From assembly GCF_000002075.1 (NCBI RefSeq), contig NW_004797474.1, forward strand, positions 200,924-264,923: 64,000 nt of DNA, written 5' to 3'. The stretch comes from Aplysia californica (Eukaryota > Mollusca > Gastropoda > Aplysiida > Aplysiidae). Both the position numbers and the translations under genes were made by a program. Positions 47,298 through 58,289 of the stretch are shown one piece after another. Under the pieces are notes generated by a model. That model had not been told where the DNA came from. It worked only from the letters and a program-made list of their open reading frames with translations, and searched no databases. Every line of letters begins with the position of its first letter. The first letter of the stretch is position 1.

Positions 47298-50200
47298 CAG
47301 GTGACTCGTATGTCTCTCGTCAGAGTGATGGTGTCAACTTCCAGGTGTCTGGGGTGACTGCATTTTCCTCTGAGACAAGTGACGTGAAAGAGTTGACTAA
47401 ACAAGCTATGGATAAGTTAATTGGTTAGTATGTTCACTTTTGTTTTCAACTATGTAAATATATTGAGTGTACTACATTTTTTTGTTGTTGTTGTTGTTCA
47501 AGAGCCAATTTGTATCATCTTATGATACTTTGTTAAAAAGCAATTGCTCCTTGCAACTGTGTAGAAATGAACCCATTTCACATTTTCATAAGTGCATATT
47601 TTGCTGTTGTCTGTTTTTACATTTATGTTTCAGATCTTTCAGTTTTAAGAAAATCTAGCTTTGACCCTGTTTTGATGTTTTGAGAATTTAGCACCCCTTT
47701 TTTTTTTCTCACATTTTGTATTGAGATATTTCTTAAAAGAAATTGTGCATAAAGCCTCTGGATCATAAATTTTCAGGTATTCATTACTTTTTTAATATTT
47801 CATTTGATTCAAATTTGCTTTTAGACCAGTGCTCTTTAAGACAAGCAGTACAAATTATTTTGGATTCTGTCTCAGCATTGCAGTTTTGGTTTGAAATGCT
47901 TATTTCCTTTTCTATTGTTAAGGATTTCAGGATGACTGAAGAAATTCTGTCTGTGCAATTTTCAGGGTGTGTGACCAGTTTAGGTCACAGTGCCGGAGAT
48001 ATCGCCTCAGTATCGCTCTATGTGAGAGACTTGTCCTGTTTTGCTGCCGTCAACTCAGTGTACAAAACCTACTTTGATATAAATCCCCCAGTTCGGTGAG
48101 GAAACTATGTTATGTTCCTTCTGAGGCATGCTTTCTTTAGTGCTGGGGGGGGGGGGGGGTGTTTCCCTTATGGTTTGTAGAGTGGATATTTATTAGATTT
48201 TGTATAATACATTTGATGGGGATGGTCATGCTTACGCCAGATTTTTCAAGAATTGATACCAATTTGTCTTTATCAAATTCAGTTTCTACCCAACCTGCAT
48301 GTTTTTTTTTTCTTTGGCACCTAGGCCTTAAGTTGAAGGAAATAACTTAAGAAAACTCTATTTTGTGTTTGGCAAATTTACAAAACGTCTTTGTCAACCT
48401 TTTTACCTTTTTATAGCCATTGCCCTCTTTCGCCAATAAAAATTTTCAAACCACCCACCTACATGACGGGGACATAGAATAATAACACCTGGATGATTCC
48501 CACCAAATCGCCCACTAGTGGGCAATGCTGTCCAAACTGGCAAACGCTAGCCTAGACTGTGAAAAAATAGAAGTGTAGGGAAACTTATAACAGAAAATGT
48601 TGATATATATTTCAGGCTGTGTATTCAAGCCTGCCTTCCACCTAACGTGCCTCTCCAGCTGGACTGCCAGGGCCGGGCATCGCCCTCAGAAGACAGAAGG
48701 ACCATGCACGTCCAGGCCCTCTCCCACTGGGCCCCGGCCAACATCGGACCCTACAGTCAGGCCGTTCTGGTGCGTAGAATAAAATGCTAGATTACATGAA
48801 TGAATTTATTTATATTAATTTTTTTAAGGAAATGAACGGCTACACTTGTTGATAACTTAAGTAGCTAAGAATAGGCTTATAGATGATTTACTGGCAACTT
48901 ATAAAATTGAGCTGATCTTTAAGTTACATTTTTGGTAAGGGCCATTGAGTGGCAGTTTTATAGGAAATCTTTAGAACTGAAAATATAGATGTTCCCATCT
49001 AGAGTGTGCCTGCTGGCAAACAAGGTAAAAGAATAGGGAATGCTGAAAATTTATTAAGAATTTACTGACAACTGTAGATTTCACCAATTTGAACAGCTGA
49101 TGCTGTTCGATATATATTTTTTTAAATGCTAAATTTGCTTTCTTCAGACAGGGGACAAATTGTTTCTGGCTGGTATAGTTCCCCTGATTCCTGCCTCGTT
49201 GTCTGTGATTGAAGGCGACATCACAGTGCAATGCTCAGTGGCTCTGAAACACGTACAGGAAGTGATGAAGGCCATGCAGCCTGGTCTCGGCCTCTGTGAC
49301 TGTCCACTGGTGGTGTGCTTTGTCACACACACTGACCACATGGCAGTCGCTCGACAGACGTGGAAGAAATGTGTTCAGGTATATTGGACATATTTCTTTT
49401 ATTTATATGTATACACTGTCGAACCTTTTTTTTTTTAAATTGCACTTTGAGGGGGTGATTGGAGGATGCCACTGAAAAGTGTTAGCTCTTTTTTTTTCTT
49501 CTGTTGTTTCTGTCTGAGTCTGTCCATTGTCCTCTTTCCCTGCACTGAATGAACAGTACTGTGTCAATGTGCTTCTTTTCAATCAAAGGAACATTACAAG
49601 ATTCTTTGACTCAGTTTCTTTTTGAAGCTCACTCTAAAGGCTTCACATAGGTAGCTGATGACTTGGCATGGATGCCACGAAAGTTGTGACTGCATCAAGA
49701 TAGGTTATTTGCTAAGCACTCCTGTTTGGGAGAGTATTTAAACTTGAATACTTGTAGCCTTGTCCTGTTATTGGAGGAAAACTGTAAATAAATAAATAAA
49801 TATTATACTCATGCATTGTGCTTTTAGTAATACTTTCAGACCAGCTCTTATGATTACCTGTCCAAGACAATCATCTGTACCTATGACCACTTCCAACTTC
49901 CACCTTGCATATATTTTTTTCATATTAAGATGACACTGTCCAAAATGTCAGCCTGTCTAAGACAACTAGTTTTCTCCTCAATAACAGTGGCTGTCTAGGA
50001 TAATTTCAACCGTACATGTTGTACATATACTGTTCATTGTACTATAGGTAAACTATTCTGTAGTTTTACATCCGTATGTCCTCAGAATTCTTCAGATGTG
50101 ATCACGCACCGAGAGCTTTCCCCACGTGTTCAGTACTGTGTGGTGCCCGCCTTGCCCAAAGCCTGTCTGGTGGAGTGGCAGGTGTTTGCCTGGACGTCCA

Positions 50201-51349
50201 GTACAGAGGAAGAGGACGGAGAAGAAGGAGAACTCTCAGGTAGTTTTGGGTTTTTGCATTTTTAGGACATAAACCTGGTGTAAGCTCAAGATAAGATTCA
50301 TTTGGTCAGGCTTAGAAGTTAAAATTCGCTTAGAAAGATAATTTAAGTCAAATGATCATATGTGAGGCAGCGTGGTGAAATCAGGCGCTCGTCAAAATAA
50401 CGAAATTGGAGAAACTGGAATTTTCCAGCCAGGTTGAAAATTTTTATCGAATTTTTATTTTTTGGCTCAACCCCTTTTATGTCCTTACAAAAACAACAGA
50501 TTTCCATGTGAATTTTATTGAAAGACATTGGTTAAAGGCACAAAACGAATAATTTTTCTGTTTTCAAGGACTCTTTTGCTATTGGAGTTACCAAACTTAG
50601 ACGGCCATCTTCTCGCTAATTTCACCACTGAAACTAGGCGACCTCACTTCCTTCAATCGCAGTAACTTGATTTTTATTCAAGATGATTGGAAATTTATTT
50701 CATTGGAAGCAAGACAAATGAATCAGCTCTTTAAGATGATACCAAAAACTCAACACGCCCAAAAATTGACGAACGCCTGATTCCAACGCGTTGTGACACA
50801 TATTATTATAGATAACGGGGGGGATCAATTGTTGATGGTATCAGTTCATGGCATGTGCTTGTAAAAAAAGGTCAAATTCACAGATACTTGTTTGAGTTTG
50901 TGAGGATGTGTTTTAGTGCTGAAAGCTTATACTTATTTTACTGCAAGTACCGTCAAATGCTTAATAAAAACAAACGAAAGCTTCGGGAGCTAATAAGATG
51001 ATTTAATGAGCCCCCTCCTCCCCTAAATTTGTATTTGTATTGAAAAAAGAAATTATGAGGGGGGTGGGAAGTGTTACTCGGCCAATTTCCAGTATCTTGA
51101 CCAATGGAGATGAACGATTTGCAGTGTATTGACAAGCACACAGCAATGTCTGATTCCTATGTGTCTATCACTGTTCAGTAACACTGAGAAAAAAATTATG
51201 GCTTTCACATCTGAGTGTCTTCTGACATACCACTCCCAGAACAGTCATGCGGTCCTTATGTGTATGTTTCAAAGTCTTTATTTCATTGTTGTAATGTGTA
51301 TTGATGCTTGTCAAAGAATTCTGTTTTCTCTTGCTAGCACCACTCTGCA

Positions 51350-51392
<43 letters not shown>

Positions 51393-54231
51393 CCACGCTC
51401 ACGAATATAACCCCCCCCCCCCACCGGTGCCATTGACTGAAGTGTCTTTAGGCCATTCCCAAAGGGGGGACATTTCTCGTTCTTATGCACAGTAGAATTG
51501 TAAATGGGCTGATTCTACAATGTCACACTCATAACTGTACCTGAACTACAACAGGGAACTGCTGTTTTTTCTTTCCTAATTCCTAATCCTTACTATCATC
51601 ATTTTCCTCTACTTCTTTTGTATGTTTGTCACACTCATGTGACCCGCTATTTCCGGGGTGCCTTGAAAGTTGAAATAGACTTTGTGCTGTTGAAGCAAGA
51701 GAGGTGAGCAGAGTAAGCCTGATTCCCTATAAAGACTTGTCTGTCGACATCCATCCCTTGGCGCTCATATGACGTTATGCAGTTGCAAACGTTGTAAAAC
51801 CTCTACTAAATAAATAAAGATACATACAAATATTCTTTAGTCCTTTTTTTTTTTGCTATAAGACATGGCGAGGCACTTTTTGCTTTGGTATTTGTCAGTC
51901 CCTAATGATTTTGTTATCTTTTCAGCTAGCGCAAGTTCTACTCAGCCTTGTGAGAAGTGGACCGTTGAAACGAGCTGCGTGTGCAGTCAGACTGTTGGGG
52001 AAACATTCTCCTGTCAGATTTGCCTTGGTGAGTTCTTGTGGTCACATGAGAGATGCCAGCTCAAAATGTAACTTAACCCAATTGACCCGAGCGCAGCCTC
52101 AGCTTTTAGTTATGTAAATATAGTTCTGCACCCACAGGAGCTCAGATGTACATGTCTAAAGGCGCAAGCTCAGAGGTTTTAAAAGGTTAAGCTTCAGGAC
52201 TTTAATTTAGGAAGTCAATCTTTACAGATATTTCAAGAACTTTTTAAACTGTTTGAAACCAATCATAATAACATGAGTGCCCATAAATGTATTTGCTATA
52301 GAAATGATTGTGGCACAAAGCTTCAGTTTTATTAATGATGGCTAACTTTTTAGTAATAGAAATATAGATGTAGATTTACTTTAGGTGCTATGTTCTATAC
52401 CCTTACAGTTACAGCCTCAGTCTAGTATATTTCCCTCTCAAGTTTTTGATCCCCCTGGCCATGTTGTGTTTAGTTTCCTCAATCGGCGTTGGCCACCTCA
52501 ACAAACCCAGTCGCGTATTTTTATTGTAATCTATCCAATTGTCTTTTAAAAAATATTCTATGTTTTTTCGTTTAAAACTTCAAACAGAAGAAGTATAGAA
52601 ATTTTTTTAGCGCCTGCAAAAAAATTACAGACAATCCGGCAGTCATTTTTTTAGAAATACAGTATGCAGTTTTACGGGAGAGCCAAAAAACTTAATGCTG
52701 TTACCAAGAAAACAGCATTTGCTTTTAAAGATAATAAGGAAGTTATCATCAAAATTGTATTCTTAAAAAATATTGACAGGGGATGTTTGCAAAGAGTTTG
52801 TTTTCTTAGTAACAACAATCAGTTGTTTTTTTGTTTTTTCCTGTAAAATTGTAAAAGCTGCACTTCCTGCGGGTTTTTTTTTTAAATGACGGCAGAATCA
52901 GTATCAATTGAGTATGTGGGATCAAAGACCCCAGCATTACAAAGGCTAGAGGGAAATGATGGGTAAACATAGCCTGATGCTATAAGTTGTAAAAGTTAAA
53001 GTTAAAGCTGGTTTGGGGCACTTCATCCAGCAACAAAGCTGTGACAAAGCAGGGCCGTGTGTTCACCAGCACTGAAGTGTTTCATCTTGTCAATGTACAC
53101 ACGTTTGTTTTCTTGTCCTCCAGAATTGAGGAATGGTGCAGCAGTTTTGCAGATGGACTCCTTAGATGCTGAGTCAGCAGTGAAGGATTTGGTACAAGAA
53201 TACCTGCGATTACAAGGCCAGCGTAGTTCTGCACAGTCACCACCACTAGCCAAAGTGTTTTATGTGTCCCGTCTCTTTGATTACGATCAGTTACACAAAT
53301 GTGAGTAGCGTAAAGTTCCTTCTTAAGTTAATGCAACTAGAATCATTCCATTTGTATGGGTTTTTGTAAAACTTAAACTTGTTGGCCTGTGTGTTAGGGG
53401 GAAGGGGAGGGGCTGCTTCCTTATTTTGACCAGGTGGAAACCAAGTTGAAGAAATATTGATAACAAAACACCACTTTTCTTTTATTCCTGTGGTAAAACC
53501 TAGGTGAAATGCGTCCATAGATTGACTCAAAGGTTGCATCTTCAGTACATAATGAGCAATATCACAACGCAGACAAAATAAATACACCATCGCCTGGTTT
53601 GTGTGGTTGGATGCTGTGCTTTTCATTTGGATTAATTATGACTTTTCAAGGGTATTGGTGGTTGGCAGGTGTTCTGGTATGGTGGTCTCCTTTTTTCACA
53701 TCAAACTCAAACATCTATCATCCATATATATATATTATATATATATATAATATATATATATATCTCCTCCTTTTCTTTGATTCATGTTACTCTCTTGTAA
53801 CACTTCTGATCTTCAGAACTTACATTATATGACCCATTTGTGTTGCAAATGCTGTAAACTCTTACTTGAATTAACTGTTATTACAACTATTACTGCCACT
53901 GATCATCGTTATTAAATTCTACCACTACAACCTTCACTTTACTTTTTCCACCACTTCATAGTATACCACTATAACCAAATAATAACAATAGGTATAATAT
54001 TAGCAAAGTTCTTTTCACAAGTTCAAGTTAATTTTAAAAATTTTGTCTTCATTGCCTAAATTGTTTTTGTTATTATGATCGTAATTTGAGACCATTATTG
54101 TGTTTCTGCACACAGGTTTCCAGCGTACTTTGTCCTCACTAGTAGCTGAAAACTCCAGGCCTCCCGTGGTGTCTTTGGTTCCTGTGGTCAGCCTCGACTC
54201 TCCCCGTCAGCTGATGGCATGGTGTCAGTGA
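38041..54231 (+). CDS. DPH6: Diphthine-ammonia ligase with C-terminal RidA-like domains, 17 coding exons
   Basis: DPH6 makes the final ATP-dependent amidation of diphthine to diphthamide on translation elongation factor 2. Exons: 38041-38063, 41017-41108, 41511-41695, 42920-42993, 43863-43981, 45134-45198, 45396-45487, 45919-46012, 46492-46657, 47301-47423, 47966-48095, 48616-48769, 49148-49378, 50086-50239, 51926-52027, 53124-53300, 54116-54231. All junctions are AG/GT and in phase, giving 698 residues. Residues 1 to about 248 form the PP-loop ATPase: SGGKDS (8-13), VGAILSDYQRVRVENV, CGEGGEYETF (195-204), HSDDAFAPVGYL (225-236). A RidA/YjgF-like domain spans about 304-402 and a second, with ANIGPYSQ, about 425-540. 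Human DPH6 is only the ATPase part (267 aa), whereas yeast Dph6 has the long form. Exon 3 uses a GTTGGT donor. The 632-base gap is in intron 3, but the length match to the human protein at that junction shows no exon is lost. Confidence 0.96.
38717..38863. mobile_element. Short MITE in DPH6 intron 1
   Basis: A 147-bp element with inverted ends of about 25 bp: AGGACTTCTGTAACGAGCGA CCACC on the left and, reverse-complemented, AGGACTTCCGTAAGGAGCGA CCACC on the right. Non-coding. No target duplication could be assigned. Confidence 0.75.
39250..39990 (+). mobile_element. Decayed LINE fragment (C-terminal reverse transcriptase tail)
   Basis: One reading frame from about 39320 to 39925 encodes the C-terminal part of a non-LTR retrotransposon ORF2: EEVDSFAYLGSVING, STKIRLFNSNVKSVLLYGCK, KVQTFINRCMKSIL, LRLLRKWRWMGHTFR and a final TWNEL-RMA-DR motif. 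The frame is intact except for nonsense codons: TGA at 39425-39427 and 39557-39559, and TAG at 39923-39925, each where the family has arginine or tryptophan. The 5' part with the endonuclease and the catalytic YADD motif is absent. It resembles RTE/BovB-like tails; the clade is not certain. It lies in DPH6 intron 1. Confidence 0.8.
41762..42393. other. Assembly gap (632 N)
   Basis: A run of undetermined bases in DPH6 intron 3, entered from a (GT)n/poly-G stretch (about 41731-41761), which probably stopped the assembly. Confidence 0.99.
42430..42610. other. GC-rich segment next to the gap
   Basis: About 180 bases with many CpG sites (GGGGCGGAGAGGATGGCGG, CCACGAGCGCTCGCGTACTC) in an otherwise AT-rich intron. 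There is a loose inverted relation between GGCGGAACAG and CTGTTCCG/TGTTCCGCC. It may be the end of a mobile element mostly hidden in the gap. No coding frame is supported. Confidence 0.4.
43634..43833. mobile_element. R2 MITE family, copy 2
   Basis: Contains AACCTGCTGTAACGGCCACC, AATGACACCATCCAAGATGT, CCACCTGTCC, CTTTTTCTCCTCAAT and TTTTGACAGTAT in the family order. It sits just before the acceptor of DPH6 exon 43863-43981, so its right end is within 30 bases of a splice site. Confidence 0.7.
44314..44793. mobile_element. TATTCTCACCCG-family MITE, copy 2 (complete)
   Basis: A 480-bp element flanked by a perfect 9-bp direct repeat, AGTTACAAA (44305-44313 and 44794-44802). The terminal inverted repeats share TATTCTCACCCG (left GAAAGTGGC then TATTCTCACCCG; right, reverse-complemented, GGCCACCTC then TATTCTCACCCG). 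A second, internal inverted pair near the right end (GGGTGAGAATAG / CTATTCTCAC) can form a hairpin. Duplication length of 8-9 bp fits hAT or Mutator-like elements. No ORF. It lies in DPH6 intron 5. Confidence 0.8.
44898..45073. mobile_element. R2 MITE family, copy 3
   Basis: Begins CACAGTTGAACCTGCTCTAA and continues with CACCTGTCCAAGATAATAACC, GACCACTTCCCACTT, ATAATGACACCGTTCACAAC and CTTTCCTCCTCAACAG. The right end is diverged. It lies just upstream of DPH6 exon 45134-45198. Confidence 0.7.
46695..47052 (+). mobile_element. tRNA-type SINE, copy 2
   Basis: Related to 17962-18260: GACTAGTGGTAGATTAGGCT (A-box region), AAAGGTCATGGTTTCAAACC (B-box region), CTTGGGAAAGGTACTTGACA, CCTCACTTCACTCGGGTGGG and GCTTGCATTGTATGCTTCGTGG. 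It ends with GGCTATACAAACACTATTATT, the typical 3' end of this SINE type. It lies in DPH6 intron 9. Confidence 0.75.
47220..47298. repeat. (CT)n microsatellite forming a polypyrimidine tract
   Basis: About 39 CT/TC units interrupted once by TTT. It runs directly into the CCAG acceptor of DPH6 exon 47301-47423, so the whole polypyrimidine tract of that intron is microsatellite. Confidence 0.95.
49838..50016. mobile_element. R2 MITE family, copy 4
   Basis: Contains GATTACCTGTCCAAGACAAT, GACCACTTCCAACTTCC, GATGACACTGTCCAAAATGT, GCCTGTCTAAGACAAC, TTTTCTCCTCAATAACAG and TGGCTGTCTAGGATAATTTC, ending TTCAACCGTA. It lies about 70 bases before the acceptor of DPH6 exon 50086-50239. Confidence 0.75.
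50376..50785. mobile_element. MITE with AATCAGGCG ends in DPH6 intron 14
   Basis: A 410-bp segment with inverted ends: TGAAATCAGGCGCTCGTCAA on the left and, reverse-complemented, TGGAATCAGGCGTTCGTCAA on the right. A partial relative lies at 33705-33995. No ORF. The target duplication is unclear. Confidence 0.7.
51348..51390. repeat. (CA)n microsatellite
   Basis: A CA/ACAC run followed 20 bases on by a poly-C stretch (about 51411-51422), in DPH6 intron 14. Confidence 0.95.
52645..52892. mobile_element. Relative of the 7385-7583 MITE
   Basis: Left part AGAAATACAGTATGCAGTTT ... GGGAGAGCC and right part TTTTCCTGTAAAATTGTAAAAG match the termini of the element at 7385-7583, but the right terminus is more decayed. 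It lies in DPH6 intron 15. Confidence 0.55.
53648..53868 (-). repeat. Interspersed repeat R1, copy 6, carrying a (TA)n expansion
   Basis: GGCAGGTGTTCTGGTATGGT, AACTCAAACATCTATCATCC, TACTCTCTTGTAACACTTCT, TATGACCCATTTGTGTTGCA and GCTGTAAACTCTTACTTGAA follow the R1 order. A TA-rich tract (about 53721-53764) has grown where other copies have the short CTTCTTTATCTCC segment. Confidence 0.75.
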
Positions 54232-54323
54232 TTGTGCCTGCTGTTTTATAGAATTGTCGAAGATTGATGGTCACCATCAAGGACTGCTGTCAGTGATTAT
54301 GTTATGATGTTTGGTTTTGTTTG

Positions 54324-54329
54324 AATAAA
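54324..54329 (+). terminator. DPH6 polyadenylation signal
   Basis: AATAAA 93 bases after the DPH6 stop codon, in a short unique stretch, with a GT-rich segment about 20-50 bases downstream. A short 3' UTR fits a housekeeping gene. Confidence 0.7.
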
Positions 54330-55619
54330 GAGAAGCACATCGACACGATAATGGTCATTGATTTTGTGCTGGGAAAAAGTAAGACAGACACACTGACTGA
54401 AACAACAGATGGAAAGTAAAGATGTGAAACATACCTGTGGCACCCTCCAACCACCTGCTTGATTATGTTAGATTACTCTCAAGTGTGCTGGTTGAACTGG
54501 ATAAACCATCACTGAGTAGTGGAAAACTAAACCTCTTTTTTTTTTTGTGTGATGAACAGACAAAAATTGGAATAACACATCAATCATACAAATTTTCGCT
54601 TTTACGCTGATTTGTTAGAGCTGGATGTTTGGCATCTTTTTATGGCAACTTGTTCATTTTATGTTTGGAGTAAGGCTCTGTGTAATGGAGATTCTCAGGA
54701 TAGACTACCTAAAATTCTCCCGCAGGATGAATGTAATTGTTCGCTGTGCTAGATGCAGCTCGCAGACCGAGAGTTCACATCTGTGATGGAGGTGGTCACT
54801 GACACTGACAGGGATTGTTGTCAGTTATTATGTAACTAATCACTGTCAGGTCAGGGATTATAAATAATCAGCATTTGTGGTGTAGCAATTAGTATCTTTG
54901 GCATCGCATGCAGAAGATGCGAGTTCTCTCTGCAAGGACACTAGATCGCTCACTCACTGCCTGCGTGGGTTGACCCCAACTGGCAGAGTTTAAGCAGCCT
55001 ACCTCCCAAAATGACCTACATAGTGTCAATGGGGGCATAAAACATTTTCTGTTACATCAATTATTACCGCCAGGGATAAATGTAATTATCAGTAATCAAG
55101 TCTGAAGACATTAACAGTGATGTTGTGTGTGTCAATGAAAAACAAGAACTAAGAAATAAGTAGAAATAGAAGAAAATCTTAGACTGGTACCTTCCAGTTC
55201 TTTGTAATTGATTTGACTGTTTTGACGAACATTGTGATGGTTGTTTGTGTAAAGTGTAAATAAATGCTTTCTTTGCACATATATATTGTTCTCTCTCACA
55301 ATTTCTTTATAATTAGACAATGGGCTTTGTTCTTCAGTTCTTCATTTCAGTATCATTTTCACTTCAGTCAGTGCTTTACATTTGCAAGGATAACAGATCA
55401 TGTCCACTTATTTAATTTTATTTAATTGTTTAGCCCCAGGGGAGTAGTCCTGATACATGCCCCGAAATCCTATAACAAGGATGATAATCCTCTAAAAATA
55501 AAAATATAGCCTAAGGCATAAATTTTCATTTTAAAAAAGTAACTTTACATTACAAAATGCTCGGGAAAAAAACGCAGCTACATTAGGAAAGAATATTGCT
55601 TACAAAGTAACCAACTCCT
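54330..55619. other. Intergenic region after DPH6
   Basis: Apart from the SINE-like copy at 54880-55045 I recognise nothing here. Short reading frames show no family signature. Confidence 0.5.
54880..55045 (+). mobile_element. Second SINE-like family, copy 2
   Basis: GTGGTGTAGCAATTAGTATC, GATGCGAGTTCTCTCTGCAA, GTTGACCCCAACTGGCAGAG and TTTAAGCAGCCTACCTCCC correspond to the copy at 27995-28215. The tRNA-like boxes are decayed. Confidence 0.6.
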
Positions 55620-55714
55620 CTAGTGAGTGAAAAGTAGACTGAGATGTACAACTTTCAACGTGTCTGTTTGGTCAAGATCGCTTCTCGGCCTGAATTTTTT
55701 AGTATTTTTTAAGT

Positions 55715-55775
55715 TCTCTTGAAGTGTTTTACGGCGCTCACAACTGCCTACGGTCATATGAGCGCACAGGACAAA
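55715..55775 (+). repeat. Interspersed repeat R1, fragment
   Basis: GTGTTTTACGGCGCTCACAA, CTGCCTACGGTCATATGAGC. This is only the 5' part of R1 and resembles the start of the copy at 1283. Confidence 0.5.
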
Positions 55776-56039
55776 CTGAATTTTGCCCATGTACAACTTG
55801 CACACGACCTCCGAGATTTTTCGCCCTCATCCATGAAGGCTAGGTGTTACATCTTACCTGCCATAAGATCAGGGGTGTGGCTGTATAAAGGAGCCAAGGG
55901 GTAGCAGTAGAAAGGCCACAGTCAGTCAGGAGCACAGAGGAGATGGGGGCAGAAAGTGGAGATGAAAGCAGACGACAGAACATTGAGAGTAGAGAAGGAA
56001 ATGAGGTGAAAGAAGAAAATTTTAGAGAAGAAAATCTTG

Positions 56040-56118
56040 TCACTGTTCGTATTCGAACCCAAGACATATTGAATGAGAGTTGAACACTGTTACCTCTCAA
56101 CCACGAGAGCCCCTCAAG
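56040..56118 (-). mobile_element. tRNA-like SINE head
   Basis: On the minus strand the segment reads GGGGCTCTCGTGGTTGAGAG (A-box region TGGTTGAGAGG) and, about 30 bases on, CTTGGGTTCGAATACG (B box GGTTCGAAT). The sequence after the B box cannot pair with the 5' end, so it is a SINE head or tRNA pseudogene and not a tRNA gene. Confidence 0.6.
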
Positions 56119-58252
56119 AACAACTCTACTTTTGCTCTATACCTTGTCTTCAGTCGTTCTTATTGGACATTGTGCCTAGACCTCAGAAATGTAAGCCACG
56201 GCAGTATCAAGTGTCCGACTTGCATTCGGCAATTGTCACAAGTGAACCTGCTGTAACCTCTAAATCGATTGACTCTGCACGCCACTCTAAATGCCAAATA
56301 GATGATGTTGAAAACAAACACAAACATACACACAAAAAGAATAATTTAAAAACCCAGGATTTGACCATGAGACCTTTATTTTCTTATTTTTTTCTTTTCT
56401 TTTGAATTTAAAACTTTACATCATATACAAATAACGTTTTAAAAAAAGATGGTGAGGAAAAGAAGCCAGCTTGCAGATGGTTGTGCTGATTACATTCTTT
56501 ATGTTACACACTGCCCAATGTATTGCACAAAATAATTGAACACAGAATTTAAAAATGCAAGAAACACAAAAAGGCATGAGAGCAAAAAAAAATATTTTCA
56601 AATAGAACTCTGAACTTGTAGATCAGACGATGCAAAATGAATAACATACATTTCAAAGCTGCAAATCATATATACTCTAAACCTAGTGTTCACATAGCCA
56701 ATCTTGTCTCCATTGCGTTAGACAAGTATAAAGCAAATCTTGTGTGTTTTTAGACACTCCGCCCACACCAAAAATAGCTGCATCTCAAATACAATGCCTG
56801 ATGAAGCATTTTTCAATGTCTTAAGCCAAAAAGCTTCTGACAAAAGCAATATAAGATTTGAACTGGACATGCTTTTATTTGGCTAAGTTCTTCAGCAAGA
56901 GAAAAAACAATCCAAGAGAAAAAACAATCCAAAACCAGGTACATGAGCGTCACAAGAAGACAGGTCAGCCTCACCAGATGGGATAAACAACTCTCTAAAA
57001 ACTCAACAGTTTATCATCTGTATCATTCTACAATCGCCCATAGAATAGAAATTATTCAAAGTCATATCTTTCTATATAGTTCAGTTCAGCTTCTTTATTT
57101 TCCTTGAAAAATAATATTGCCCTAAATTGTGTTTCAATTTTGGCACCCTCTTTTTCCTTTATTTTCTAAAAATGACTGTGCTTGTGGAAAGGCGCTGATG
57201 ACAATCACTGCCAAGAATGCTACCGAAGAATTCAAAGAGTAGCACTGACATGTGGCCAAAAGCAATACTGTGTCCTGTAACACAAAATGTTTACAACTCT
57301 CGTGGAACCTCTAAACTTCTACACTTCATTGTCCAAAGCAGTAGGCATGACCTTTTTAAAACTGACCGCTCAGTAACAATGCCGAAGCATATCAACATAA
57401 AAAAAACCCACTCAAAATTTTGATTGCAACATGGACCTGAATGATGAGAAAAATATTTAAAAGACAAAAACAATAAGCAGTACATCTTCACGGGGGTAAT
57501 TCTAAACTGAAACAAGAAAATTGCTTTTTCTGCAGTTCGGTTTAACTGATTACATAACACTTCCCTCAAGCACAGGGGATTATTTTTTCTCATGGTTTGA
57601 GGGGCGGCATCTGCATCATTTGGAAGAGCTTTGGGAATGAAAATTTCTCAGATTAGAAAAGTCCAGTCGCTGAGGCCACTGATCCAAAAATGAGCATGAA
57701 TTATGAGATGTTTTGATGATCACTGCAATTACAAATCGGGCACAGATAACTCAAACACGTACAGTAGGGGATTGACAAACCATGTGTTTCACACATCCAT
57801 AATTCAGGAAAACCGATAAAACATAATATTAGTAAAGAAATATCAGTTTGGGAATGGTAAATTGTTCAAGATATCAACGATTTTCTTTATTTTCCAGGTT
57901 TGTGATATCTGTGCCCGACTGTATTGATTCCCGGACATTTTTTAAATCTCAAAAAAAACAAAACATTTTCGTTGTGAACTGGTGTTACTTCATCAACCTA
58001 GAACAATAGAGATGACGAATACAATTCTTTCTTATGGTGAGAGCTGAAAAATGAATACAATCCCATTGAAAGTTTGATTACAAAACAATTGGCAAATCAC
58101 AAGTAGAACATTTATTCTACTTAAACACTGTAAAATAACTTGGAAGACATATTAAGGAAGGCATCTACATTTGCAAAACTCAGTACAAGCCATTCACCTA
58201 TTGTGTACGATGTCATTCCTAATACACTGTAATAAAGAAAGCAATGTCCCAT

Positions 58253-58289
58253 TCTCTCTCTCTCCCTCACACTCTCTCTCTCTCTCTCC
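58253..58289. repeat. (CT)n microsatellite
   Basis: CT dinucleotides interrupted by CCCTCACA, within the exon-free region. Confidence 0.9.

Noticed and set aside
56040-56118. A tRNA gene on the minus strand
   Set aside because: A-box and B-box-like motifs are present, but the acceptor stem cannot form and the sequence runs into SINE-like DNA.
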